Shown: positions 49,138 through 57,063 of the stretch, in pieces
Position numbering within the stretch: the first letter of the stretch is position 1
How the letters are laid out: every line of letters starts with the position of its first letter
NCBI RefSeq assembly: GCF_001761465.1
Contig: NZ_CP017479.1
Coordinates: 3,286,001-3,350,000 of the forward strand
From: Flavobacterium gilvum
GTDB lineage: Bacteria > Bacteroidota > Bacteroidia > Flavobacteriales > Flavobacteriaceae
Direction of reading: 5' to 3'
DNA length: 64,000 nt
Translations under genes and position numbers: made by a program
The notes under the pieces: model-generated
What the model was told of the DNA's origin: nothing
Databases searched by the model: none
The model's input: the letters and a program-made list of their open reading frames with translations, nothing else

Positions 49138-49509
49138 CTAAACTTCAATTGCCTGAAATCTATTCGAACCCAAACTAACAGTTGTGATATTGATATTTGC
49201 TAGTTTTATTATTATGCTTGGAAATTTATTGATACCAATTTCATCTATCTTATACTCGGTTAATTGTTGACAAACTTTTTTGATAAAAATCTTACCATAA
49301 ACCTTTCAACACCATTACAAGGCCTCTTCCATCATTAAAATTACAATTAACTTTTTCGGAAGTGTGAACTCGAAATTCATTAATTTAGGAAAATCACAAT
49401 CAAAAGTAAGTTTTTTACATTTTACAAAATGTAGTACAATATCCTCAAAAAAAGTAGTACTAGAATTTATTGCTTGGATATTCAAATAAAATCTAAGCTC
49501 AGCTACAAA
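49138..49509 (-). pseudogene. Frameshifted gene remnant of unknown function
   Basis: Three minus-strand frames join into one protein-like sequence. The first (49315-49509) reads FVAELRFYLNIQ to MMEEAL. A second frame across its end gives HTSEKVNCNFNDGRGLVMVL. The third (49138-49305) reads KVYGKIFIKKVCQQL to NRFQAIEV, stop. Codons beyond 49509 (NYLENQFVLRILNSLL) extend it in yet another frame. At least two or three frameshifts are needed. The gene precedes the NlpC-like lipoprotein and belongs to the same decayed neighbourhood. I do not recognise the family. Confidence 0.6.
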
Positions 49510-50177
49510 CTAACAACGAATTCAAAATTCTTAATACAAATTGATTTTCAAGATAATTATGAAACAGCCCCTAAAAATCTCAACAACTTAAGAATACGAT
49601 TTTTTCAGAATTAACTAATAGTTTAACCAATAGGAACAGTCATAATTTCAGCAAAATTTATTACCATTTAGACTGAGAACTAGTCTAGTATTATATGCAT
49701 GTAGTTGCCGATATCCAATACCTTAGCTGATTTTTTTTCCTTTGCTGGGAGAATTTAAATTTAGAATAAGCTTAGAGAATCTTCTATAATGTCTTTTAAA
49801 AGGGAATACTTCTCGAAATTAAATGAGAAAATAACAGAAAAAGGAAGCGTACTCTTTCAAATAATATACTTTAAAAATCCGCAAAATTCTGATCTTTTCG
49901 GAAAGAATTTTGCGGATGTCTATGAGGATAATGCTTCTACTGAATCTTTTATTGCAAAAATAAAAGCGTTTAGAATACAATTTAGAGGGGTTAGAAACAT
50001 TGGATTCTTATTTTTCAGACTAACCAATATCTATGCATAAATTTTACTCCTCCACGGGTTTTAGGATTGATCCGTTAAATCTGTGTCATCTGTGTCCCAT
50101 TTTATTGTGTAGTATATTGGTGTCCACACGATAGCTTCGTAAGAGTTGCTTTTTTTTTAGTTTTAAAAATGAGATGG
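49510..50177. other. Decayed intergenic region with one long inverted repeat
   Basis: It holds further worn coding fragments on the minus strand near 49510-49690. ATCCGCAAAATTCT (49877-49890) pairs perfectly with AGAATTTTGCGGAT (49904-49917). An open plus-strand frame at 49789-50040 spans this palindrome and is probably not a gene. AATCTGTGTCATCTGTG near 50080 resembles other degenerate intergenic repeats. Confidence 0.45.
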
Positions 50178-50777
50178 TTATATAGTTTCAATTATATTTT
50201 CGATTGACCTTCTTGATTTTGGTGTAAAATGAATTTGATTAACATCATCTTCGGAGCCGTAACCAACAGCCATTGCAAATAAAGGCCTGTAGGCAGACAT
50301 GTCAAGAATTTCCATATACTTATCTGATTCGATACCCTCCATTGCGGTCGAATCCAGCCCCATCGATGCACTGGCTGTCAAACCTACTCCCAGGGCAATA
50401 TAGACTTGCTTGGAAAGCCATATTTTTAAATCAGCTTCTGGCATACTGGCTTTGATTTGATTGTACCAATCTCTTCTTGCTTGTGGTAATTCGGTATCGA
50501 CAACTTTTTGAAAAGCATCCAAATCATCTGCAGCACTAAAGATAACCAATAATTTTGCTTGATTTATTTTTTCCTTATTGTGCATGGAAACAGCAGCCAA
50601 TTTTTCCTTAATTTCTGGATTTTGGACAAATGTAAATTTCCAAGGTTGAATATTTATTGAGGATGGTGTGAGTCGTAGAATCTCTTTAAGAGCCTCAACT
50701 TTTTCCTGTGGAATTTCTTTGTGTGGATTGTATTTTTTTGCTGTATATCTTTTTTGTATTAACTCTAAAATATTCAT
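50178..50777 (-). CDS. NAD(P)H-dependent nitroreductase family protein
   Basis: 199 residues of the FMN-dependent NfsB/dihydropteridine-reductase-like group: RYTAKKYNPHKEIP at the start, LTPSSINIQPWKFTFV (FMN and substrate loop, about 36-51), and YIALGVGLTASASMGLDSTAMEGIE (about 128-150). It probably reduces quinones or nitroaromatics. A clear promoter lies 34 bases upstream. No operon partner. Confidence 0.92.
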   Translation of the reverse strand: MNILELIQKRYTAKKYNPHKEIPQEKVEALKEILRLTPSSINIQPWKFTFVQNPEIKEKLAAVSMHNKEKINQAKLLVIFSAADDLDAFQKVVDTELPQARRDWYNQIKASMPEADLKIWLSKQVYIALGVGLTASASMGLDSTAMEGIESDKYMEILDMSAYRPLFAMAVGYGSEDDVNQIHFTPKSRRSIENIIETI

Positions 50778-50810
50778 GATTTAATTTTTTAATTGTCTTT
50801 ATTGAAGATA

Positions 50811-50840
50811 CAAAGGTAAATCAATATTAGATTAATACAA
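50811..50840 (-). promoter_or_regulatory. Promoter of the nitroreductase gene
   Basis: On the minus strand TTG, 19 bases, then TACCTTTG, a full match to the TAnnTTTG -7 box with standard Bacteroidota spacing. Confidence 0.7.
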
Positions 50841-50891
50841 TTGAGTTTCTGTTTGTTCATAGCCGAAAGTTTTCCTGCTTTATCGTAACAA

Positions 50892-51224
50892 TCAAGTTTG
50901 TTTTGTGCGTTTTTCTTTATTGAAAAAATAATAAATCGCTAAGGCAAGAATTGTCCAGTAAACAATAAAACAGACAATAAAAAAAAGAGGTGGTGTATCT
51001 GGATCTTTGTGCAAAAAATTGATGACAGGTATCAATGGACCAATCAAAATTATTTTGATAGGGCACAAAATTGTAGAAACTGTTGCCTGCCAGCTTTCTT
51101 GTAGTTCAGAAGCAAATAAAGCTTCGGGCATTTGATCCAAAATCAAAATGCTTCCTAAAAGATAAGCAAATCCAAAAATTAGGAAGATACACACAAAATT
51201 TATTCTGGAGATTTTCATAGGCAA
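50892..51224 (-). CDS. Small membrane protein of unknown function
   Basis: 110 residues with three hydrophobic segments (about 8-28, 46-66, 76-100) and a basic C-terminus. No family motif is seen. It has no partner on the same strand close by. Confidence 0.6.
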   Translation of the reverse strand: MPMKISRINFVCIFLIFGFAYLLGSILILDQMPEALFASELQESWQATVSTILCPIKIILIGPLIPVINFLHKDPDTPPLFFIVCFIVYWTILALAIYYFFNKEKRTKQT

Positions 51225-51438
51225 TAAAATTTCTACAATTTAGAAATTTTTTGGAGGACTTGCAAATGAGGTAATGAAAATAAATCTATATTATGACTAA
51301 AAAGGTGTAAATGTGCCGCAATCATAGCAATATTCCTTCATGCCACCTCATTATAAAAGTGGCATAAAAGATTCTGCTGAAACGTTAGATTTGATACTGT
51401 TTGCGATAAAAAATCAAGTGATCTAGTAGAGTGAAGAC

Positions 51439-51828
51439 TTATACTCCTATCATTTGGTCTTTTAATGAATATAGAATAGCAAGTACATCTTTTTTGGATT
51501 GCTCATCAATGTTATTTTTATCAAGAACAGACATGACATCGTCTATCACACTCATGTATTCTCCTTGGTTGATATTCATTCCAATATGAGCTGAATGCAT
51601 ATCTTTACCCGAATATTGTTGAGGACCTCCACTGCCCATGATAAAAAATTCAATCACATGCTTCCTAACTTCCGCTAAGTGTTCAGGGTTGTCTTTCAAA
51701 GGAAGAAATCTTGCTTTAATGGAGGGGTTCACCATATGTGCATCTATAACTTCTTCAGCAATGGTAGTTATTCCATCTGTACCGCCAAGACGTTCATAAA
51801 GACTTGTTTGTTTTGCATCGTTTTCCAT
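51439..51828 (-). CDS. Truncated hemoglobin, group I-like
   Basis: 129 residues of the 2/2 globin fold. SLYERLGGTDGITTIAEEVIDAH (helices A-B), a phenylalanine-rich VIEFFIMGSGGPQQYSGKDM segment and the proximal histidine in MHSAHIGMNI (F8, about 83) are visible. It binds oxygen or nitric oxide through heme; NO detoxification or oxygen sensing is typical of the family. A 600-base noncoding region lies upstream. Confidence 0.92.
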   Translation of the reverse strand: MENDAKQTSLYERLGGTDGITTIAEEVIDAHMVNPSIKARFLPLKDNPEHLAEVRKHVIEFFIMGSGGPQQYSGKDMHSAHIGMNINQGEYMSVIDDVMSVLDKNNIDEQSKKDVLAILYSLKDQMIGV

Positions 51829-52190
51829 TTTGATTAAGTTTTAAAATTATAATTAGTTTTTAACTGGACACAACTAAAGGATTTTAAGAGAGTAAAATGT
51901 ACTCTTCTGTTTTGTATTTATTCTGTCTAATTAGTCAATTAAATGAAGTCAAAAAAATAAAATCAACCAAAATTAGTTAGTATATTATTGGTGGAAATTG
52001 GGGAGGAAAAGCACTGATTTACAAGAGTAATGCGTTGTTTGTAAATGCTTTATAAAGTTATGAAAAATATTTAAAAAGAATGGGTTTTGAATAGGTGTTT
52101 TGTTAATCAAGATTCAAAAATATCCAGTGATTCGATTATGACTAGGTAGGGTGGATTTATAATCATAAGTGTTTGAAACATAAAATTCAA
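51829..52190. other. AT-rich intergenic region upstream of the globin gene
   Basis: No gene is seen. It presumably holds the globin promoter near 51830-51900, but no full consensus pair is evident. Confidence 0.4.
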
Positions 52191-52329
52191 TTGCCTCCAG
52201 CTTTAGCTGGAGTTAGTTAAGTTAAGTTCAAAAACAAATTGGCTTTAGCCAAAAAAAATCAACAATTTTATTTGGCTAAAGCCAATTATTTTACCAATAT
52301 CCTAATCCTCCAGCTAAAGCTGGAGGCAA
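52191..52329. repeat. Nested palindromic repeat (CCTCCAGC / GGCTTTAGCC type)
   Basis: The outer arms 52191-52213 (TTGCCTCCAGCTTTAGCTGG) and 52307-52329 are inverted copies. The inner arms near 52239-52251 (TTGGCTTTAGCCA) and 52270-52285 are too. Each arm is also a small palindrome, so the element can fold as four short hairpins or one long nested stem. Confidence 0.9.
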
Positions 52330-52443
52330 AGCAACAGTAACAAAGTTGGGGTACACTTATGATTTGCAAGCCTGAGCTATTGCAAATCTGTTTAAAATAA
52401 AGCCTAAAGATATCACATGTACTGAAAAACAAAATATGTCGCC

Positions 52444-52547
52444 TAGCCCCGATGGTAGCAAATATCCTTTTATGCCGGGGTTCGGCATAAAAGATATTGT
52501 GGACAGCGGGAGTAAAGTTGATGAAAAGCACAAAATTTCTGCTCCTA
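52444..52547. ncRNA. Flavo-1-like structured repeat, copy 2
   Basis: Starts TAGCCCCGATGGTAGCA and ends TTTCTGCTCCTAAA. The central 10-bp hairpin is CTTTTATGCC (52467-52476) with GGCATAAAAG (52484-52493). AGCGGGAGT can pair with ATTTCTGCT. It lies between the ClpB terminator and the nested palindrome. Confidence 0.65.
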
Positions 52548-52549
52548 AA

Positions 52550-52586
52550 AACAAAAAAACTGCAAAGTGTCACCACAATGCAGTTT
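52550..52586 (-). terminator. Terminator after clpB
   Basis: AAACTGCA (52557-52564) and TGCAGTTT (52579-52586) form an 8-bp stem. On the minus strand it is followed by a T run that touches the Flavo-1-like element. Confidence 0.8.
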
Positions 52587-52605
52587 AAAATATAATTCTA
52601 TTTTT

Positions 52606-55212
52606 TTATTCGTGTACTAATTCTGTTTGATTTCTAAAAACGAGTTCGTTGTCGAAAGCATCAAGCAGAATGATGCTGTCCGGATGTATTTTGCCAGCAA
52701 GAATTTCTCTGGAAAGTTTATTGAGAACTTCTTTTTGGATAACACGTTTTACGGGGCGGGCACCAAATTGTGGATCAAAACCTTTCTCCGACAAATACTC
52801 AACTGCTTCAGGGGTTGCGTTCATTGTGATCCCTTGTTGTGCAAGCATTTCGGTAACATTTTTTAACTGTAATCCTACGATTTTTGCAATGTTTTTGGCG
52901 GTTAGCGGTGTAAACATTATAATTTCGTCAATACGATTGATGAACTCGGGGCGCACGGTTTGTTTCAATAATCCGAGGACTTCGATTTTGGCAATTTCAG
53001 TTGCCGCTTCAACACTTCCTTTCAGATTCTCGAATTTTTCCTGTATAATTTCGCTTCCCATATTGGAAGTCATGATGATAATGGTATTTTTAAAATCGGC
53101 CAAACGCCCTTTGTTGTCGGTTAAGCGTCCTTCGTCGAGTACCTGCAACAAGATGTTGAAAGTGTCTGGATGGGCTTTTTCGATTTCGTCCAATAGAATC
53201 ACCGAATACGGTTTTCTACGCACGGCTTCGGTCAATTGTCCGCCCTCGTCATAACCCACGTAACCGGGAGGCGCACCTACCAATCGGCTCACACTGTGGC
53301 GTTCCTGATACTCGCTCATGTCGATTCGGGTCATGGCGCTTTCGTCGTCAAAAAGATATTCGGCCAGCGCTTTTGCCAATTCGGTTTTCCCAACTCCTGT
53401 TGTTCCAAGGAAAAGGAAAGTTCCCACCGGTTTTTTTACGTCCTGAAGTCCCGCACGGCTTCGTCTTACGGCATCACTCACGGCTAGTATAGCTTCTTCC
53501 TGGCCCACAACACGATGGTGTAGTTCTTCTTCTAGATGCAATAGTTTTTCTCGATCTCCCTGAAGCATTTTCATTACAGGAATCCCAGTCCATTTGGCTA
53601 CTACTTCAGCTATGTCTTCTCTCGTTACTTCTTCTTTTATTAAAGAACTTCCTGATTTATTTTCGATCAATTGTTTCTGAAAATCAGCCAATCGGTCTTG
53701 AGCTTCCTTGATTTTTCCGTAACGAATTTCGGCTACTTTACCATAATCGCCATCACGTTCGGCACGTTCGGCTTCGTATTTGAAATTTTCGATTTCGGTT
53801 TTTACTTCCTGAATGTTGTCAGCGACTTCTTTCTCGGATTTCCATTTGGCAAAAATCACGTTTCGTTCTTCTTTGAGATTACCCAATTCCAATCCTAAGG
53901 TTTTGAGTTTAGCTTCGTCTTTTTCACGTTTGATAGCTTCAATCTCGATTTCCAACTGCATGATTTTTCGATCCAAAACATCGAGTTCCTCTGGTTTGGA
54001 GTTGATTTCCATACGCAGTTTCGAAGCCGCTTCGTCCATTAAGTCGATGGCTTTGTCTGGAAGGAAACGATTGGTGATATAGCGTTGCGAAAGCGTTACG
54101 GCCGCAATAATTGCATCGTCCTTAATTTGTACTTTATGATGTGTTTCGTATTTTTCTTTGATACCTCTCAAGATCGAAATGGCGCTTTCGGTATCCGGTT
54201 CCTCAATTGTGATTTTTTGGAAACGGCGTTCGAGAGCTTTGTCTTTTTCAAAATATTTTTGGTATTCGTCCAAAGTCGTAGCACCGATGGCGCGCAATTC
54301 ACCACGAGCCAAAGCTGGTTTCAGGATATTGGCGGCATCCATAGCGCCTTCGCCACCACCAGCACCAACAAGCGTGTGGATTTCGTCAATAAAAAGAACA
54401 ATATCTCCTTCGGCAGCGATCACTTCTTTGACAACCGATTTTAATCGTTCCTCAAATTCCCCTTTGTATTTGGCACCAGCAATCAAGGCTCCCATATCGA
54501 GTGAGAATACGATTTTTTCTTTCAGGTTTTCGGGGACGTCGCCGGCTACAATACGGTGTGCTAGACCTTCAGCAATGGCGGTTTTACCTACTCCGGGTTC
54601 CCCAACCAGCATTGGGTTGTTTTTGGTTCTTCGGGTAAGGATTTGCAGTACGCGTCGTATTTCCTCATCGCGGCCAATTACGGGGTCTAGTTTTCCGGTT
54701 CTTGCCATTTCGTTGAGATTTTTGGCGTATTTGTTCAATGAATTGTAATTCTCTTCGGCAGAGGCTGAAGTTACACGTTCACCTTTGCGCAATTCTTCAA
54801 TAGCGGCTTTGAGTCCTTTTCCGGTTACGCCTTGATCTTTTAGGATTTGAGAAACTTTGCTTTTGGAATCAAATATTGCCAGAATCAAATGCTCGACGGA
54901 AACGTATTCGTCATTCATTTTTTGTGCGATGATTTCGGCTTCATTCAGGGTTGTGTTGGCGCTTCTGGAAAGCTGTATTTCGCCTCCAGAAACTTTTGGA
55001 AAACTCTGAATGGTACTGTCTAAAATTTGTTTAAACAATGGAACATTGACGTTTAGTTTTTTCAAAATAAACGGAGCCACATTTTCATCGACTTCAAAAA
55101 TTGCTTTGAAAATATGTTCGTTTTCTATTTGCTGCTGCCCTAAACTCTGAACCAATTGTTGTGAAAGCTGTATGGCTTCCTGCGATTTGATCGTAAATTT
55201 GTTTATGTTCAT
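52606..55212 (-). CDS. clpB: ATP-dependent chaperone ClpB
   Basis: 868 residues with the full housekeeping layout: Clp_N double repeat (about 1-145), first AAA+ (Walker A GEPGVGKT, about 208), coiled-coil middle domain (about 410-525), second AAA+ (Walker A GTTGVGKT, about 608; DMSEYQERHS), and C-terminal D2-small domain (FDPQFGARPVKRVIQ). It rescues aggregated proteins with DnaK. No ClpP-docking loop is apparent. It differs clearly from the T6SS ClpV-like protein 10 kb away. The upstream region contains three tandem 14-mers. Confidence 0.97.
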   Translation of the reverse strand: MNINKFTIKSQEAIQLSQQLVQSLGQQQIENEHIFKAIFEVDENVAPFILKKLNVNVPLFKQILDSTIQSFPKVSGGEIQLSRSANTTLNEAEIIAQKMNDEYVSVEHLILAIFDSKSKVSQILKDQGVTGKGLKAAIEELRKGERVTSASAEENYNSLNKYAKNLNEMARTGKLDPVIGRDEEIRRVLQILTRRTKNNPMLVGEPGVGKTAIAEGLAHRIVAGDVPENLKEKIVFSLDMGALIAGAKYKGEFEERLKSVVKEVIAAEGDIVLFIDEIHTLVGAGGGEGAMDAANILKPALARGELRAIGATTLDEYQKYFEKDKALERRFQKITIEEPDTESAISILRGIKEKYETHHKVQIKDDAIIAAVTLSQRYITNRFLPDKAIDLMDEAASKLRMEINSKPEELDVLDRKIMQLEIEIEAIKREKDEAKLKTLGLELGNLKEERNVIFAKWKSEKEVADNIQEVKTEIENFKYEAERAERDGDYGKVAEIRYGKIKEAQDRLADFQKQLIENKSGSSLIKEEVTREDIAEVVAKWTGIPVMKMLQGDREKLLHLEEELHHRVVGQEEAILAVSDAVRRSRAGLQDVKKPVGTFLFLGTTGVGKTELAKALAEYLFDDESAMTRIDMSEYQERHSVSRLVGAPPGYVGYDEGGQLTEAVRRKPYSVILLDEIEKAHPDTFNILLQVLDEGRLTDNKGRLADFKNTIIIMTSNMGSEIIQEKFENLKGSVEAATEIAKIEVLGLLKQTVRPEFINRIDEIIMFTPLTAKNIAKIVGLQLKNVTEMLAQQGITMNATPEAVEYLSEKGFDPQFGARPVKRVIQKEVLNKLSREILAGKIHPDSIILLDAFDNELVFRNQTELVHE

Positions 55213-55394
55213 GGCTTAATTGTTTTTACGTTTGTTGTTTTTAGTTTATGGTTTGGTGATTAGTTGTTAGTGGTTAATCATTAGTCCTTAGTCCAAAGAC
55301 TTTAGTTTTTACTGTTTCGAAATCAGTCTCTATAAAAAACCGAGAATCTACTTCACTTTTGATTTGTTATGATCAAAATGTAATAATCATAAAC

Positions 55395-55436
55395 GACTAA
55401 TCACTAAGGACTAATCACTAAGGACTAATCACTAAA
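55395..55436. repeat. Three tandem 14-base repeats upstream of clpB
   Basis: GACTAATCACTAAG occurs at 55395 and 55409, and with one change at 55423. Related sequence in opposite orientation (ATTAGTCCTTAGTCC) lies near 55280. The block sits between the divergent clpB and ytxJ genes. Confidence 0.85.
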
Positions 55437-55557
55437 ATTCACTAGCTTTGCAAAATAATCATCAAATGATATTCCAGCCTAAATTTACGGACAATTTGGC
55501 GTTTTTCCGATGATTTTAGTCAATTTATAAAGACAAAAAGACATAAAATAAGACAAA

Positions 55558-55956
55558 ATGAGCCTATTTAATTCCTTATTCGGTAGTTCAGAAGAAAAGA
55601 AAGAGACGCAAAGTAAAATCAATTGGATTCCGCTTCAACATTTAGGACAGCTGGATGAAATGATAGCTTTTTCGGAGCAAAAACCGGCTCTGATTTTTAA
55701 GCATAGTACCCGTTGCAGTATAAGCCGATTTGCTTTGAAACAGTTTGAAAACGAGTTTGACGTAGAGACGTTGAATTGCAACGTCTCAGCATATTTTCTG
55801 GATTTATTGGAATACAGAGATATTTCTAATGAAATTGCCAATCGTTTTCAGGTAATGCACCAATCTCCACAATTATTGCTGATTAAAAATGGACAATCGG
55901 TTTATGATGCCTCGCACAGTGAAATTAATGCCGGAGAATTGGTGGAGAGATTGTAA
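55558..55956 (+). CDS. ytxJ: YtxJ-like bacillithiol-system redox protein
   Basis: 132 residues of thioredoxin fold with a single active-site cysteine in FKHSTRCSISRFAL (about residue 57), as in the YtxJ family, thought to remove bacillithiol from proteins. The cis-proline strand is HQSPQLLLIKNG, and NCNVSAYFLDLL precedes it. Bacillithiol is the known low-molecular-weight thiol of many Bacteroidota, so the assignment fits the host. It is divergent from clpB, which hints at stress-linked expression. Confidence 0.88.
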   Translation: MSLFNSLFGSSEEKKETQSKINWIPLQHLGQLDEMIAFSEQKPALIFKHSTRCSISRFALKQFENEFDVETLNCNVSAYFLDLLEYRDISNEIANRFQVMHQSPQLLLIKNGQSVYDASHSEINAGELVERL

Positions 55957-56070
55957 ATAAAGAGTATTTTAAAACCGGAGTTCGATTATTGCTGTTTTTT
56001 TTTTTTTTTTAGAATGATTATAAAAAAGCAACCCGAGCGATAGCGAACAGGCGTAGCAAATCTTTCTCTT

Positions 56071-56177
56071 TAGCCCTGATAGCAGTGGAAATCCTTGTTT
56101 GCCGGGGTTCGGCAAACAAGATTGAAACGGATAGCAGGAACAATGTTGATAGAAATTACAAATGTTTCTGCTCCTAA
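56071..56177. ncRNA. Flavo-1-like structured repeat, copy 3
   Basis: Starts TAGCCCTGATAGCAGTGG and ends TTTCTGCTCCTAAAA. The central hairpin is a perfect 10-bp stem, CTTGTTTGCC (56094-56103) with GGCAAACAAG (56111-56120). A second stem pairs AGCAGGAAC (56133-56141) with GTTTCTGCT (56164-56172). It lies 12 bases past the stop of the NlpC/P60 gene on the other strand. Confidence 0.65.
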
Positions 56178-56189
56178 AAAAACAATTGA

Positions 56190-56954
56190 TTAAGATATTA
56201 TTTTTTTAATAACCCTTAATTTGTGGGTATGTTTATTGGTTTCGGCGTTATAAATTCCAAGATGGTCCAGACGGTCAATTCGTACTTTTCCGCTGGCATG
56301 GATGATATAGTTGTTTTCCATTATAATTCCCACGTGGATTATATTTCCTTCATCATTGTCAAAAAAAGCCAAATCGCCAGGCTCGCTTTCTTCAATAAAA
56401 CTTAATGCCTCACCCTGCGTTGCCTGTTGTGAGGCGTCTCGCAATAATTTGTAACCGTTAAGTTTATAAACCATTTGTGTGAAACCGGAACAGTCGATTC
56501 CAAAAGGTGTTTTTCCGCCCCACAAATAAGGAGCGTTTAGATACATGAAAGCCGAATTTATTATGTTTTTTCGAGGTTTTACACCACTTGTTTTTGTTCC
56601 TTCAAAATTAAAATTTGCCGTGTTAATTTCGGGGTTATTTAAAAAAGACAAAGAAGATCCAAGCGGAATCGGAATTAATAAATTGGCAGGAGCTACAATG
56701 TATTCAATCAAATCGGCATTAAGAATAATGGCGTCTGATGATAGTTGGTTGTAGCATGATTCGGTGATAGGTTGAAATTGTTTAGTGTCTATCCAGCCTT
56801 CATAGTCATCATATTGCAATTTTATATGAGACCATTGTTTGTGTTGTTCCAAAACTTTAAAATGTTCTCCAAATAATACTTGGGAAACAATTTCACTTTT
56901 ATCGCTGGCTTCAGCACGAAGTGGAATCATGGCTAGATTACAAATTCCAAACAT
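56190..56954 (-). CDS. SH3-domain NlpC/P60 peptidase
   Basis: 254 residues: a bacterial SH3 domain near the N-terminus (about 1-60, IPLRAEASDKSEIVSQVLFGE) and a C40 peptidase domain (about 135-250). The peptidase keeps the nucleophile in FGIDCSGFTQMVY, the histidine in IIHVGIIM and the following HASG. It probably cleaves gamma-D-Glu-diaminopimelate bonds in wall peptides. No signal peptide is seen, so a cytoplasmic recycling role (YkfC-like) is plausible. Confidence 0.88.
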   Translation of the reverse strand: MFGICNLAMIPLRAEASDKSEIVSQVLFGEHFKVLEQHKQWSHIKLQYDDYEGWIDTKQFQPITESCYNQLSSDAIILNADLIEYIVAPANLLIPIPLGSSLSFLNNPEINTANFNFEGTKTSGVKPRKNIINSAFMYLNAPYLWGGKTPFGIDCSGFTQMVYKLNGYKLLRDASQQATQGEALSFIEESEPGDLAFFDNDEGNIIHVGIIMENNYIIHASGKVRIDRLDHLGIYNAETNKHTHKLRVIKKIIS

Positions 56955-57063
56955 TTATATCAATTAGAAATTAGAAAAAAATAATACGAATAAAAAATAG
57001 CTGTAAAAATAGTAATTTTCGATTCGTATTATTTAATAAAGATGTTTTTATTTGGTAGGGAAA

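Noticed and set aside
49789..50040. An 83-codon plus-strand open frame
   Set aside because: It spans a perfect 14-base inverted repeat, lies in a decayed region and resembles nothing known; probably chance.
55395..55436. Possible CRISPR array
   Set aside because: The units are contiguous 14-mers without spacers, and there are no cas genes.
56071..56177. Possible hammerhead ribozyme (CTGATAG and GAAAC blocks)
   Set aside because: The core lacks the CUGANGA and three-stem layout; the Flavo-1-like fold explains the conserved parts better.
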